From Chitinophagales bacterium (GTDB taxonomy: Bacteria > Bacteroidota > Bacteroidia > Chitinophagales > UBA2359), in NCBI GenBank assembly GCA_020628375.1, contig JAHDFD010000003.1:157265-221264 (forward strand): 64,000 nt of DNA, given 5' to 3'. Both the position numbers and the translations under genes were made by a program. Of the stretch, positions 6,695-12,685 are shown piece by piece. Each line of letters begins with the position of its first letter. The first letter of the stretch is position 1. The notes under the pieces were generated by a model that saw nothing but the letters and a program-made list of their open reading frames with translations, was not told where the DNA came from and searched no databases.

Positions 6695-8929
6695 TTAATC
6701 TACCAATAATTGTGTAACGGCTGCGGTATTAGTCGCCCATTGAATATCGTACACCTCATCTGCTTCTGCATCTTCGGTTAATTTCAAACCTTGTGCTTCT
6801 GCTTTTATGTTCAGCAAAGTACCTATATTCAAACGGCTATCTAATTTATTCAGTAAAGTCTCAACACCGTTCAGGTTCAAGCCTTGTACCACCTGACCAT
6901 AGTAAGGCATTTCTAACCAAATAACTTCTCTGGCTTCAACATCCAACACACCGAAGACCAAACCCTTTGCTAAAGGCTGTGTAATTCTTACCTGATGTTG
7001 TACGCAACTCGGATCGTAAGCTACACCTGATTTTCGGGAAATACGCATCGAATGTTTACTATCCATCCAACCGACTACCATATTCGCTGTCAGGTTTCCG
7101 TTGCTGTAGGCATTACAAGTAAAGCTTACATACTTAGCACCTAATGTTTCCAATTTATCTACATCAATATTGATATACTCTGCTGTTCCTACTTTTGAAG
7201 GAATACTTCTTATATCACCGCTGTGTTGACATCCCGGAATCGTTAAGCTACTATATGAACAGAACTGTGCTTTATGCTCATAAGCTACATAACAACTCAA
7301 ATCCATATCCAGGTGTTGAGCAGGCATTCCTTCTCCCCACTGCATGAACAAACGAACTTCGTTTCCTTCTAAAGGAAATCTTGTTCCCATTAATGCTGAA
7401 GGCATATCCTGAACATTTTCGCTTCGCTCTCCGATCGAAACCGGCATATTGAATAAAGCAGGATCGATATAGATCGTTTTGCTTTTATTTGGAACTCCTG
7501 CAAATCGCTTCTTCATCGCCAATAGCGTTAAATCTTCGATTTTGGCTTTCATTCCATCCAATTGTTTCTGATCGTACATTTCTAACAAAGGGTGTGTATC
7601 GATCGTTTTACGGATACCGCCCAGCGTTTTCACACTTCTTTTACCATTCGGTTTGAAGTAATTATCGGCATACATATTCAAGCTGAACACCAAACGAGCC
7701 GGAACCTGATCAACAACATCAGCAAAAGCATTGATCGTTATATCATCGCCGAACCACAACATATTCGAGAATAAAGAACGAGCAAACACACCTGGCTTTT
7801 CTTTCAAAATTCTCAACGATTTTTCGGCATTGAACTGCTGACGATTCTTGTTCAAAATCCCTTGCCATACTTTATACTTCTTGTTATAGAAAATATCCAG
7901 TATTGTTTTCAACTGCTCGAAACCAGCTTTTTTACTATATTCTGCCAATCGTAAAGCTCTGATAAAACGCACCCACATATTTCTTTTAGGGTGCATGATC
8001 TCACACACTTTCTTAGGCGACATCGACAAGCCATTCAACCATGAAGCTACCATTTTACATTCTTTACGGCTGTACTTCAACTTCAAAGCTTTTTTCTTAT
8101 CTAAACTTGCTGTATTACAATTACTGAAAAAGTTGAACAAATGTGTATTATTCTCTTTCGTTTTATTGATAATGGTTTTAGGTTCTACAATTTGTAAGAA
8201 GCCTGTTTTCTTATACCACAAGTAACGTAAGATATCATTCGGTGTAGAGAAATAAGATGCTGCTTTTTCAGCGTCTCCTTTTTCAACCAAAGTATCGATC
8301 AATAACATTAAGGTTTCTTTCATTGCCACTGCTACGTTTGGTATATCGAAAGAAAGAATCAATGTTTTCAGGCTTTCTACCTGTGTTGCATCTAAAGCCG
8401 TTTTCGACTTCAATAGATCATTCAGATAGTTCGTCATATCGTCTTCTTTCCACAGATCAAGCACTTTCAATTTAGAACCTTGCTCGTTCAATTTCAGCTC
8501 TTCTTGTTGGAAAGGTGTTCCACAGAAAGGACAACCATTATATCTTTCTAAAGGGAAAGTTTTCTTCGGAATATAGTGTCCGCATTTCAACTTTGATCCC
8601 CAATTCAGCTTCAGCACATTAGCAAAAAATGCTATAATATGATCTGAACGTGATTCTCCGGTAGGAATATCCCAACCTTTCACCAATGGTGTCCAATTTT
8701 TATTCGTCCCCATTACTTCACGTAAAGCTTCCAGAATTTCATGTTTCAGCTTTGGTGCTGCTGCGTTTAGTGCATGCAATAAAGGTTCTGAAAAGGTAAA
8801 ACCTAATTTACGTGCATTCGCCAGTAAAATAGTACTGGTTTCTGAGATTTCCTTTACACTCTGCGCACATGCTGCTGCAGGAATAAAGATGGCACTTTGT
8901 CGAAGACTTACTTTAATTAAGTTTTTCAT
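6695..8929 (-). CDS. MXAN_6230/SCO0854-like protein: zinc ribbon, helical repeat region, TerD-like domain
   Basis: 744 aa, cytoplasmic. Residues about 30-110 match my memory of the N-terminus of the MXAN_6230/SCO0854 family. Then comes a RING/zinc-ribbon-like pair of knuckles: CGH (116-118) and CPFC (133-136). Residues about 150-510 are alpha-helical and HEAT-like, with no recognisable enzyme motif and no TROVE signature that I can see. Residues about 520-680 resemble the TerD fold of tellurium/stress-resistance proteins (DMDLSCYVAY, CQHSGDIRS, AEYINIDVDKL, AYDPSCVQHQ, EVIWLEMPYYG). The family is poorly understood; TerD proteins bind calcium and are tied to stress and phage-response systems. 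The start is the ATG at 8929, 24 nt after the last module of the tRNA-like RNA array on the same strand, so array and gene may share a transcript. Family assignment is from memory and should be confirmed by HMM. Confidence 0.72.
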   Translation of the reverse strand: MKNLIKVSLRQSAIFIPAAACAQSVKEISETSTILLANARKLGFTFSEPLLHALNAAAPKLKHEILEALREVMGTNKNWTPLVKGWDIPTGESRSDHIIAFFANVLKLNWGSKLKCGHYIPKKTFPLERYNGCPFCGTPFQQEELKLNEQGSKLKVLDLWKEDDMTNYLNDLLKSKTALDATQVESLKTLILSFDIPNVAVAMKETLMLLIDTLVEKGDAEKAASYFSTPNDILRYLWYKKTGFLQIVEPKTIINKTKENNTHLFNFFSNCNTASLDKKKALKLKYSRKECKMVASWLNGLSMSPKKVCEIMHPKRNMWVRFIRALRLAEYSKKAGFEQLKTILDIFYNKKYKVWQGILNKNRQQFNAEKSLRILKEKPGVFARSLFSNMLWFGDDITINAFADVVDQVPARLVFSLNMYADNYFKPNGKRSVKTLGGIRKTIDTHPLLEMYDQKQLDGMKAKIEDLTLLAMKKRFAGVPNKSKTIYIDPALFNMPVSIGERSENVQDMPSALMGTRFPLEGNEVRLFMQWGEGMPAQHLDMDLSCYVAYEHKAQFCSYSSLTIPGCQHSGDIRSIPSKVGTAEYINIDVDKLETLGAKYVSFTCNAYSNGNLTANMVVGWMDSKHSMRISRKSGVAYDPSCVQHQVRITQPLAKGLVFGVLDVEAREVIWLEMPYYGQVVQGLNLNGVETLLNKLDSRLNIGTLLNIKAEAQGLKLTEDAEADEVYDIQWATNTAAVTQLLVD

Positions 8930-8953
8930 GAATTAATAAGATTTAAAGGTTAA

Positions 8954-9032
8954 GGGTAATTGTTCCGGCAAAACTCCGAGGTATAAGCTCGGCGACTTTT
9001 AGTCCAAAAAGAAGTAGCCGGAAACTTGACCC
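8954..9032 (-). ncRNA. Free stem module A (tRNA/Y-RNA-like array)
   Basis: Read on the minus strand: clamp GGGT / ACCC, asymmetric internal loop CAA / AATT, inner helix TTCCGGC / GCCGGAA, then TACTTC, a small hairpin GAC-TAAAA-GTC and a hairpin CCGAG-CTTATAC-CTCGG with a seven-base loop. It ends 24 nt before the ATG of the MXAN_6230-like gene, so it may also act as a leader of that mRNA. Strand is inferred from the tRNA-like neighbours; the stem is nearly symmetric, and read on the plus strand it begins GGGTAATT and ends CTTGACCC. Confidence 0.7.
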
Positions 9033-9038
9033 AAAATG

Positions 9039-9165
9039 CGAGACAGGTTGGATTCGAACCAACAACCTCAGGAGCCCTAAAAGAAGTAAGTCGATATTGA
9101 CCTTTTAATGGGTAATTTATCAACTATCCATAACCCTGTACTCTATCCAGTTGAGCTACTGTCTC
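9039..9165 (-). tRNA. tRNA-like gene T1 with anticodon arm interrupted by the conserved stem
   Basis: Minus strand. Acceptor GAGACAG / CTGTCTC (7 bp), TA, D arm GCTC-AACTGGATA-GAGT, anticodon stem CAGGG / TCCTG (one G-U), T arm GTTGG-TTCGAAT-CCAAC, discriminator G. In place of a seven-base anticodon loop there are about 60 nt. These hold a hairpin AGT-T-GATA-AATT-ACC, loop CATTAAAA, GGT-CAA-TATC-G-ACT, then TACTTC. The 5' side after the stem reads TTATGGA, which resembles an Arg-type loop, but no anticodon can be assigned with confidence. An ordinary tRNA is about 75 nt; this is 127 nt. Confidence 0.8.
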
Positions 9166-9177
9166 AAAAAAGAAAAG

Positions 9178-9250
9178 CAGGTAATTGTACAAGTAAGTTT
9201 CTACCTGAAAGAAGTGACCGAATGGTCGGAAGTAACCTGTACTTGACCTG
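9178..9250 (-). ncRNA. Free stem module B
   Basis: Minus strand: clamp CAGGT / ACCTG, internal loop CAA / AATT, inner helix GTACAGG / CTTGTAC (one G-U). Then TTACTTC, hairpin GACC-ATTC-GGTC, and hairpin TTTC-AGGTA-GAAA. Same order of parts as modules A, C and D with different helix sequences, that is, compensatory change rather than simple copying. Confidence 0.72.
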
Positions 9251-9272
9251 TACTTTTCTCGTTATCAAATTG

Positions 9273-9662
9273 TCGGGTGGGCTGGAATCGAACCAGCGCA
9301 CAAAGTGTTGATATTGAAGTAGTAAGTTGATATTGACCTAGGTAATCTTCAAACATCATCAGGAATCGAACCTAAAGTCGAATGACTTTACCAATATGGA
9401 AGTATGTTTAAATTGACCTGTTGTTTAGCAACGATAAAATAATAACTTCAACTTTTTGTTTGTAATATTTTACAAATAATTTCGCCAAAAACACTCACCA
9501 TAGAACTGCTATGTTTTCGTTTTTTTAGCTCATTCTTCAAAAAATATTTTTTCCAAAAATGATGAACTTAATATTCAACCGTTGCTTAATTCGATATTTT
9601 TCAAAACAAAAAGGTAATTTATCAACTTTCAGTCTTCTGCTCTACCACTGAGCTACCACCCG
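9273..9662 (-). tRNA. Split tRNA-like gene T2: two tRNA halves separated by 274 nt
   Basis: Minus strand. The 5' half (9662-9613) has acceptor CGGGTGG, TA, D arm GCTC-AGTGGTA-GAGC, then GAAGACTGAAAG, then the stem strand AAGTTGATA, AATT and ACC. The 3' half (9338-9273) has GGT, CAA, TATCAACTT (perfect 9-bp match to the 5' strand), then T arm GCTGG-TTCGATT-CCAGC, acceptor CCACCCG (perfect 7-bp match) and discriminator A. Between the halves lie an AT-rich stretch and the complete free module E. The 5' loop CTGAAAG resembles a Phe (GAA) anticodon loop but the match is weak. The two halves pair so exactly that chance is excluded; whether they are joined, or stay as one folded 390-nt RNA, is unknown. 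Confidence 0.75.
9340..9419 (-). ncRNA. Free stem module E with a T-arm, nested inside the split tRNA
   Basis: Minus strand: clamp AGGT / ACCT, internal loop CAA / GATT, inner helix TTTAAACA / TGTTTGAA (8 bp, one G-U), TACTTC. Then come a hairpin CCATATTGG, a hairpin TAAAGTC-ATTC-GACTTTA, and a short T-arm AGG-TTCGATT-CCT. This is the free module most like bacterial YrlA RNA, in which a tRNA-like module sits above a Y-RNA-type stem. The TTCGATT loop fixes the minus strand. Confidence 0.72.
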
Positions 9663-9934
9663 TAATTGCAGATTAAGCACTTTTATTAAAACCATTTTAG
9701 TATAATGGCTATACTTTCTAGTAATTAGACACACCGATATACATTTTCATTGTTTCTTTAGAAAAAGTTTGTTTCAAAAAAACTCCACTTTTCAGGTATC
9801 CGTTGGTCTGAAGACACAACGGAAGTAAATAAATGTATAGAGTAGCATGGTAATTAGAAATAAATACTGCTTAACTACAAGAATTTCAAAGAACTACATT
9901 CAGCGAAAAAAGATTCCCTGAATTTTATTTTTTG
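9663..9934. other. 272-bp spacer inside the RNA array
   Basis: No gene or further complete module found. It holds a palindrome AGTATA-GCCAT-TATACT near 9700-9716 and one copy of the CCGTTG...CAACGG element (9781-9826). A stretch with GAAGTAAAT and GGTAATTAG near 9820-9860 faintly resembles a decayed stem module, but the pairing is missing. Confidence 0.5.
9781..9826. repeat. CCGTTG-GTCT..AGAC-CAACGG stem-loop element, copy 1
   Basis: Shares about 40 of 44 bases with 19577-19620. Nested stems CCGTTG / CAACGG and GTCT / AGAC are intact in both copies, preceded by CACTTTTCAGGTAT. Function unknown; it may be a short dispersed element or small RNA. Confidence 0.7.
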
Positions 9935-10059
9935 CGAGACAGGCTGGAATCGAACCAGCGACCTAGGCGTTAACGGTATCTGTAGTAAGTTTTTATTGAC
10001 CAATTCTGATAATTTAAAAACTATAGAGGGCCTTGCTCTACCAACTGAGCTACTGTCTC
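9935..10059 (-). tRNA. tRNA-like gene T3 with interrupted anticodon arm, Asn-like 3' half
   Basis: Minus strand. Acceptor GAGACAG / CTGTCTC, identical to T1 and to the tRNA-Lys. D arm GCTC-AGTTGGTA-GAGC, anticodon stem AGGC / GCCT, T arm GCTGG-TTCGATT-CCAGC, discriminator G. The anticodon region carries a hairpin AGTTTTTA-AATT-ATC, loop AGAATT, GGT-CAA-TAAAAACT, then TACTAC. The 3' side before the anticodon stem reads GTTAAC. If about 50 nt were removed, the loop CTGTTAA of tRNA-Asn(GUU) would be restored, and discriminator G fits Asn. This is suggestive only. No splice machinery is evident. Confidence 0.8.
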
Positions 10060-10064
10060 AAAGT

Positions 10065-10138
10065 GCAGGTAATTGTGAAAGTTGGGTTCATTAAAAGTGA
10101 ATTGGCTAAAAGCCGGAAGTAACTTACACTTGACCTGC
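10065..10138 (-). ncRNA. Free stem module C with a Lys-type anticodon-like loop
   Basis: Minus strand: clamp GCAGGT / ACCTGC, internal loop CAA / AATT, inner helix GTGTAAGTT / AACTTTCAC (one mismatch). Then ACTTC, hairpin GGC-TTTTA-GCC, and hairpin TTCA-CTTTTAA-TGAA. The seven-base loop CTTTTAA is identical to the anticodon loop of the neighbouring tRNA-Lys at 10162-10235. Confidence 0.75.
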
Positions 10139-10161
10139 AAATATTTTAAAGAACTAATTTG

Positions 10162-10235
10162 TGAGACAGGTCGGATTCGAACCGACGACCCGTAACTTAA
10201 AAGATTACTGCTCTAACCAGCTGAGCTACTGTCTC
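10162..10235 (-). tRNA. tRNA-Lys(UUU), intact
   Basis: Minus strand, 74 nt. Acceptor GAGACAG / CTGTCTC, D arm GCTC-AGCTGGTTA-GAGC, anticodon stem GTAAT / GTTAC with loop CTTTTAA (anticodon TTT), variable loop GGGTC, T arm GTCGG-TTCGAAT-CCGAC, discriminator A. All invariant positions are present; CCA is not encoded. The acceptor stem is the same as in the interrupted genes T1 and T3 and is unlike the usual Lys acceptor, so it may be a mimic rather than the housekeeping tRNA-Lys. It lies between free modules C and D. Confidence 0.88.
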
Positions 10236-10240
10236 AAAAA

Positions 10241-10315
10241 GCAGGTAATTGTGAAAGTTAGGGTTCGTTGACAGCGAAGTGGCTAAAAGCCGGAAGTAAC
10301 TTACACTTGACCTGC
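10241..10315 (-). ncRNA. Free stem module D with an anticodon-arm-like hairpin
   Basis: Minus strand: clamp GCAGGT / ACCTGC, internal loop CAA / AATT, inner helix GTGTAAGTTA / TAACTTTCAC (one mismatch). Then CTTC, hairpin GGC-TTTTA-GCC, and hairpin TTCG-CTGTCAA-CGAA. The seven-base loop CTGTCAA has the layout of an anticodon loop (U at the 33 position, purines at 37-38). Closest relative of module C. It is the most promoter-distal-to-ORF unit, that is, the 5' end of the array; I found no clear promoter box upstream. Confidence 0.75.
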
Positions 10316-10484
10316 AATTATGTTATTTCTAAGAACAATTCCGATTTGAATTATGATAATCAATATCTTTATTTCCTATCGACAGGACAAATGTAAAAGG
10401 GGGTGTGCGCAGCCTATTTGCGTAGTAATAAAAAAGATGAAAAAAAATTATTTTTTCTTTAATTCATACTTATTTAATATCATT

Positions 10485-10492
10485 TATTTTTG
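10485..10492 (+). promoter_or_regulatory. -7 box (TATTTTTG) of the Uma2 gene
   Basis: A TAnnTTTG match four bases before the ATG at 10497. No TTG is seen 20 bases upstream. It supports the internal ATG as start, with a nearly leaderless mRNA. Confidence 0.5.
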
Positions 10493-10496
10493 TAAA

Positions 10497-11126
10497 ATGG
10501 GAGCATTACCACTTATAAAAGACCGCAAAGATTTTTCATTAGAAGAATATTATCAGTTTCAGGATAAGATCAGTACTGAGGGCTTAGTTATAGCAGGTGA
10601 AGTTATTAACCGGGTTGAATTTTATAATGGTGAAATTTGGTTTATGGCTGGTGGAACGATCAATCATTCTCGGATATCTGGAAATTTGTACTATGCTATA
10701 AGAAGTTTACTAGATGGGGCAAAATGCGAGCCTTTTGGCAGTGACACCAATTTAGCACTTGATAAATTCAGAAATATTTTTCACCCTGACCTTTTTATTG
10801 TTTGTGATGGAATAAAAACTAGTGAGTTCGATAAAAATGGTATTACCAATGCTTCTGTTATTATAGAGGTTTTATCGAAAGGAACAGAAGCTTATGACAG
10901 AGGAGGCAAATTCAGAAAATATAAGCAGATTTCAACATTCAAAGAATATATTTTGATTAATCAAGATAAACCGCTTGTTGAATCATTTGTAAGGCATGAT
11001 TCAAATTTATGGTCGATACACTATTTTGAAGGCTTAGAAAGTTCATTTAAAATAGAAACTTTGAATTTGTCTGTTTCATTAAAAGATGTTTATAGTGGAA
11101 TTGAGTGGGAAACAAAAGTGCCCTAA
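10497..11126 (+). CDS. Uma2 family (DUF820) PD-(D/E)XK-fold protein
   Basis: 209 aa from the ATG at 10497 (MGALPLIKDRKDFSLEEYY). A longer frame from 10353 exists, but its first 48 residues are unlike the family and overlap the promoter. Signatures of the family include EVINRVEFYNGEIWFMAGG, the HPDLFIVCD strand with its Asp, and SVIIEVLSKGTEAYDRGGK with the E/K pair of a restriction-like fold. Uma2 proteins are annotated as putative endonucleases; they are often multiplied in cyanobacteria and Bacteroidota, and their role is unknown. The gene is divergent from the tRNA-like array. A hairpin follows immediately. A second Uma2 gene lies at 17380-17991. Confidence 0.85.
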   Translation: MGALPLIKDRKDFSLEEYYQFQDKISTEGLVIAGEVINRVEFYNGEIWFMAGGTINHSRISGNLYYAIRSLLDGAKCEPFGSDTNLALDKFRNIFHPDLFIVCDGIKTSEFDKNGITNASVIIEVLSKGTEAYDRGGKFRKYKQISTFKEYILINQDKPLVESFVRHDSNLWSIHYFEGLESSFKIETLNLSVSLKDVYSGIEWETKVP

Positions 11127-11145
11127 TCATAATTCAGACTAGGGC
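11120..11145 (+). terminator. Hairpin at the end of the Uma2 gene
   Basis: GCCCTA / TAGGGC (11120-11125 with 11140-11145) overlapping the stop codon, followed by ATAATTTG. The T-run is weak, so termination is only probable. Confidence 0.45.
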
Positions 11146-11179
11146 ATAATTTGTTTTGGTTAAAGCATGAAGACGATAA

Positions 11180-12526
11180 TCAAGGTACATTTAAAATTGA
11201 TATGGTACCGTTAACTGCATCACAAGTTGGCTGACAAACGACTGCACAATCTGTACTTACAGCACCGCTGAGTGCTGCTCCTGTTGGTACACACCCTGCC
11301 ATGGTAGCTGCCATTATATTCCCATCTGTTGAGAAATCGTAGGTTAATGTGGCATCAGTGTCATTTGTATCCGGACAAATATTAGAAACACCTGCTATTC
11401 CAGCCACACTACTACACATAGTTCCACCAACTTGTATTTCCGCTGAACCAGCCGCTCCATCACAAACTGGTTCAACAACAACAATATCATACTGAGGAAT
11501 AGTTGTAAGCGTATGAGTTCCAACTAATGAATATACTCCATTACATAGCAAGTAAGCATAAGTAAGCTGATCCTCTACATCGCAGATTCCGCTATGAATA
11601 CCATTAGCCGTTAAATCATCATGTACTGCAGCATCAGCAGGCACTGCTACTGATGAATAAACTAAAGTGGCACTACAAGAGGCAGAGGCTGCTGCAATCG
11701 TTGCATCTGCAGCAACAACATTTTGCCAATCGGTAATCTCTGTGGTTAAACCACCATCGCAAATAGTAGCCGAATTATCAACTTGTGCAGAAACTTCAGG
11801 AACAACATTATCAAAAACATAGGTAATACAAATTTCATAGTCAACATCAACTAAAGCTTGAGTTATTGCTTGCCCATTAACGAAGTTTTCACAATTTGTT
11901 GCAGCTGGTGAATTACCTTCGACCCATGAAAATGCAGGAATAATATCTACACCAATAGTACCGCCAGGTACTATAACATAATCGGGGCTTGCAGCATAAT
12001 CTGGAATACCATTATCTCTGTCAGTTAAGGTTAAATCAGCACAAGCAGAATAATTACATGTACCTCCACCGGCACAAGCTCCTGTTCCAAATCCATCATC
12101 ACCAGGGGTATTTACATCCAAGTAGTTGAAGTTACTGTTATCAGTTAATGTCAACGTACCTCCAGCATCGTAATATACATTTCCAAAAACAGAGAAAAAA
12201 CCACAAGCGTCAGTATATCCATTCGGATCGGTTAGTGTAACCGTATTCGTGTTAATTTCTACTATCGCTGATGTTACCGTAGGAGCTGAACAAGATGCAG
12301 GCGAAGGAATAGTAAAATTGTGTAAATAACCTTCACTTGGAGAAGGCGCAGGTGAAGCACAACAGTATTGAAATTGATTTCTATCTGGCCCTATTAAATC
12401 TGCAACCGTTTTACATTCTGTTATAGTTGTTCCACAAACAGATTCCGCTTGAGGTACACACTGTGCTTGAAGTATTTCAGATAAATACAAGCACACAAGT
12501 GTGACCAAAATAAATTTAATTTTCAT
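11180..12526 (-). CDS. Secreted Cys-rich protein of unknown function, C-terminus possibly truncated
   Basis: 448 aa with a signal peptide (MKIKFILVTLVCLYLSEILQAQ). The mature part is rich in Cys, Thr, Asp and Gly with short beta-rich blocks (for example DNSNFNYLDVNTPGDDGFG). It resembles the adhesin-like modules of the large T9SS proteins in this window. However, it ends at GTISILNVP with no type A or B sorting domain, unlike them. It could be a surface protein that lost its C-terminal part, or one exported another way. No catalytic motif is recognised. A bidirectional-looking terminator at 12626-12661 separates it from sdhB. Confidence 0.7.
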   Translation of the reverse strand: MKIKFILVTLVCLYLSEILQAQCVPQAESVCGTTITECKTVADLIGPDRNQFQYCCASPAPSPSEGYLHNFTIPSPASCSAPTVTSAIVEINTNTVTLTDPNGYTDACGFFSVFGNVYYDAGGTLTLTDNSNFNYLDVNTPGDDGFGTGACAGGGTCNYSACADLTLTDRDNGIPDYAASPDYVIVPGGTIGVDIIPAFSWVEGNSPAATNCENFVNGQAITQALVDVDYEICITYVFDNVVPEVSAQVDNSATICDGGLTTEITDWQNVVAADATIAAASASCSATLVYSSVAVPADAAVHDDLTANGIHSGICDVEDQLTYAYLLCNGVYSLVGTHTLTTIPQYDIVVVEPVCDGAAGSAEIQVGGTMCSSVAGIAGVSNICPDTNDTDATLTYDFSTDGNIMAATMAGCVPTGAALSGAVSTDCAVVCQPTCDAVNGTISILNVP

Positions 12527-12625
12527 AAAAGTAGAATTATTGAATTACAAGAATAGAAGGCATATTAAGTAGTTTGAAAAAAGTTTCTTAATATAACTAG
12601 TGAAGATAAGGGCTTTTTTTAAAAC

Positions 12626-12661
12626 AAAAAAGTCAGACTGAATTTTTCCAGCCTGACTTTT
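12626..12661. terminator. Intrinsic terminator after sdhB
   Basis: Stem AAAAAGTCAG / CTGACTTTT with a 16-nt loop and A/T runs on both sides, placed 24 bp after the sdhB stop on the minus strand. Confidence 0.75.
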
Positions 12662-12685
12662 ACAATAAAATATGAATGTTATTAT

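Noticed and set aside
6695..8929. Calling the 744-aa protein Ro60 (TROVE)
   Set aside because: The RNA context invites it, but I see no TROVE signature or vWA domain. The zinc-knuckle and TerD-like regions fit the MXAN_6230/SCO0854 family better.
9108..9311. 67-codon plus-strand open frame
   Set aside because: Overlaps T1, module B and the 3' half of T2; explained by the RNA genes.
9820..9880. A tenth stem module in the array spacer
   Set aside because: GAAGTAA and GGTAATT words are present, but TTGACC and a pairing helix are missing.
8954..10315. Reading the free modules as plus-strand Y RNAs
   Set aside because: On the plus strand the 3' side reads CACTTGACC in modules C and D, like the Ro-binding strand of animal Y RNAs. 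However, the D and T loops of the interrupted tRNAs and the TTCGATT loop of module E are correct only on the minus strand, so minus is preferred. The plus strand is not fully excluded for modules A-D.
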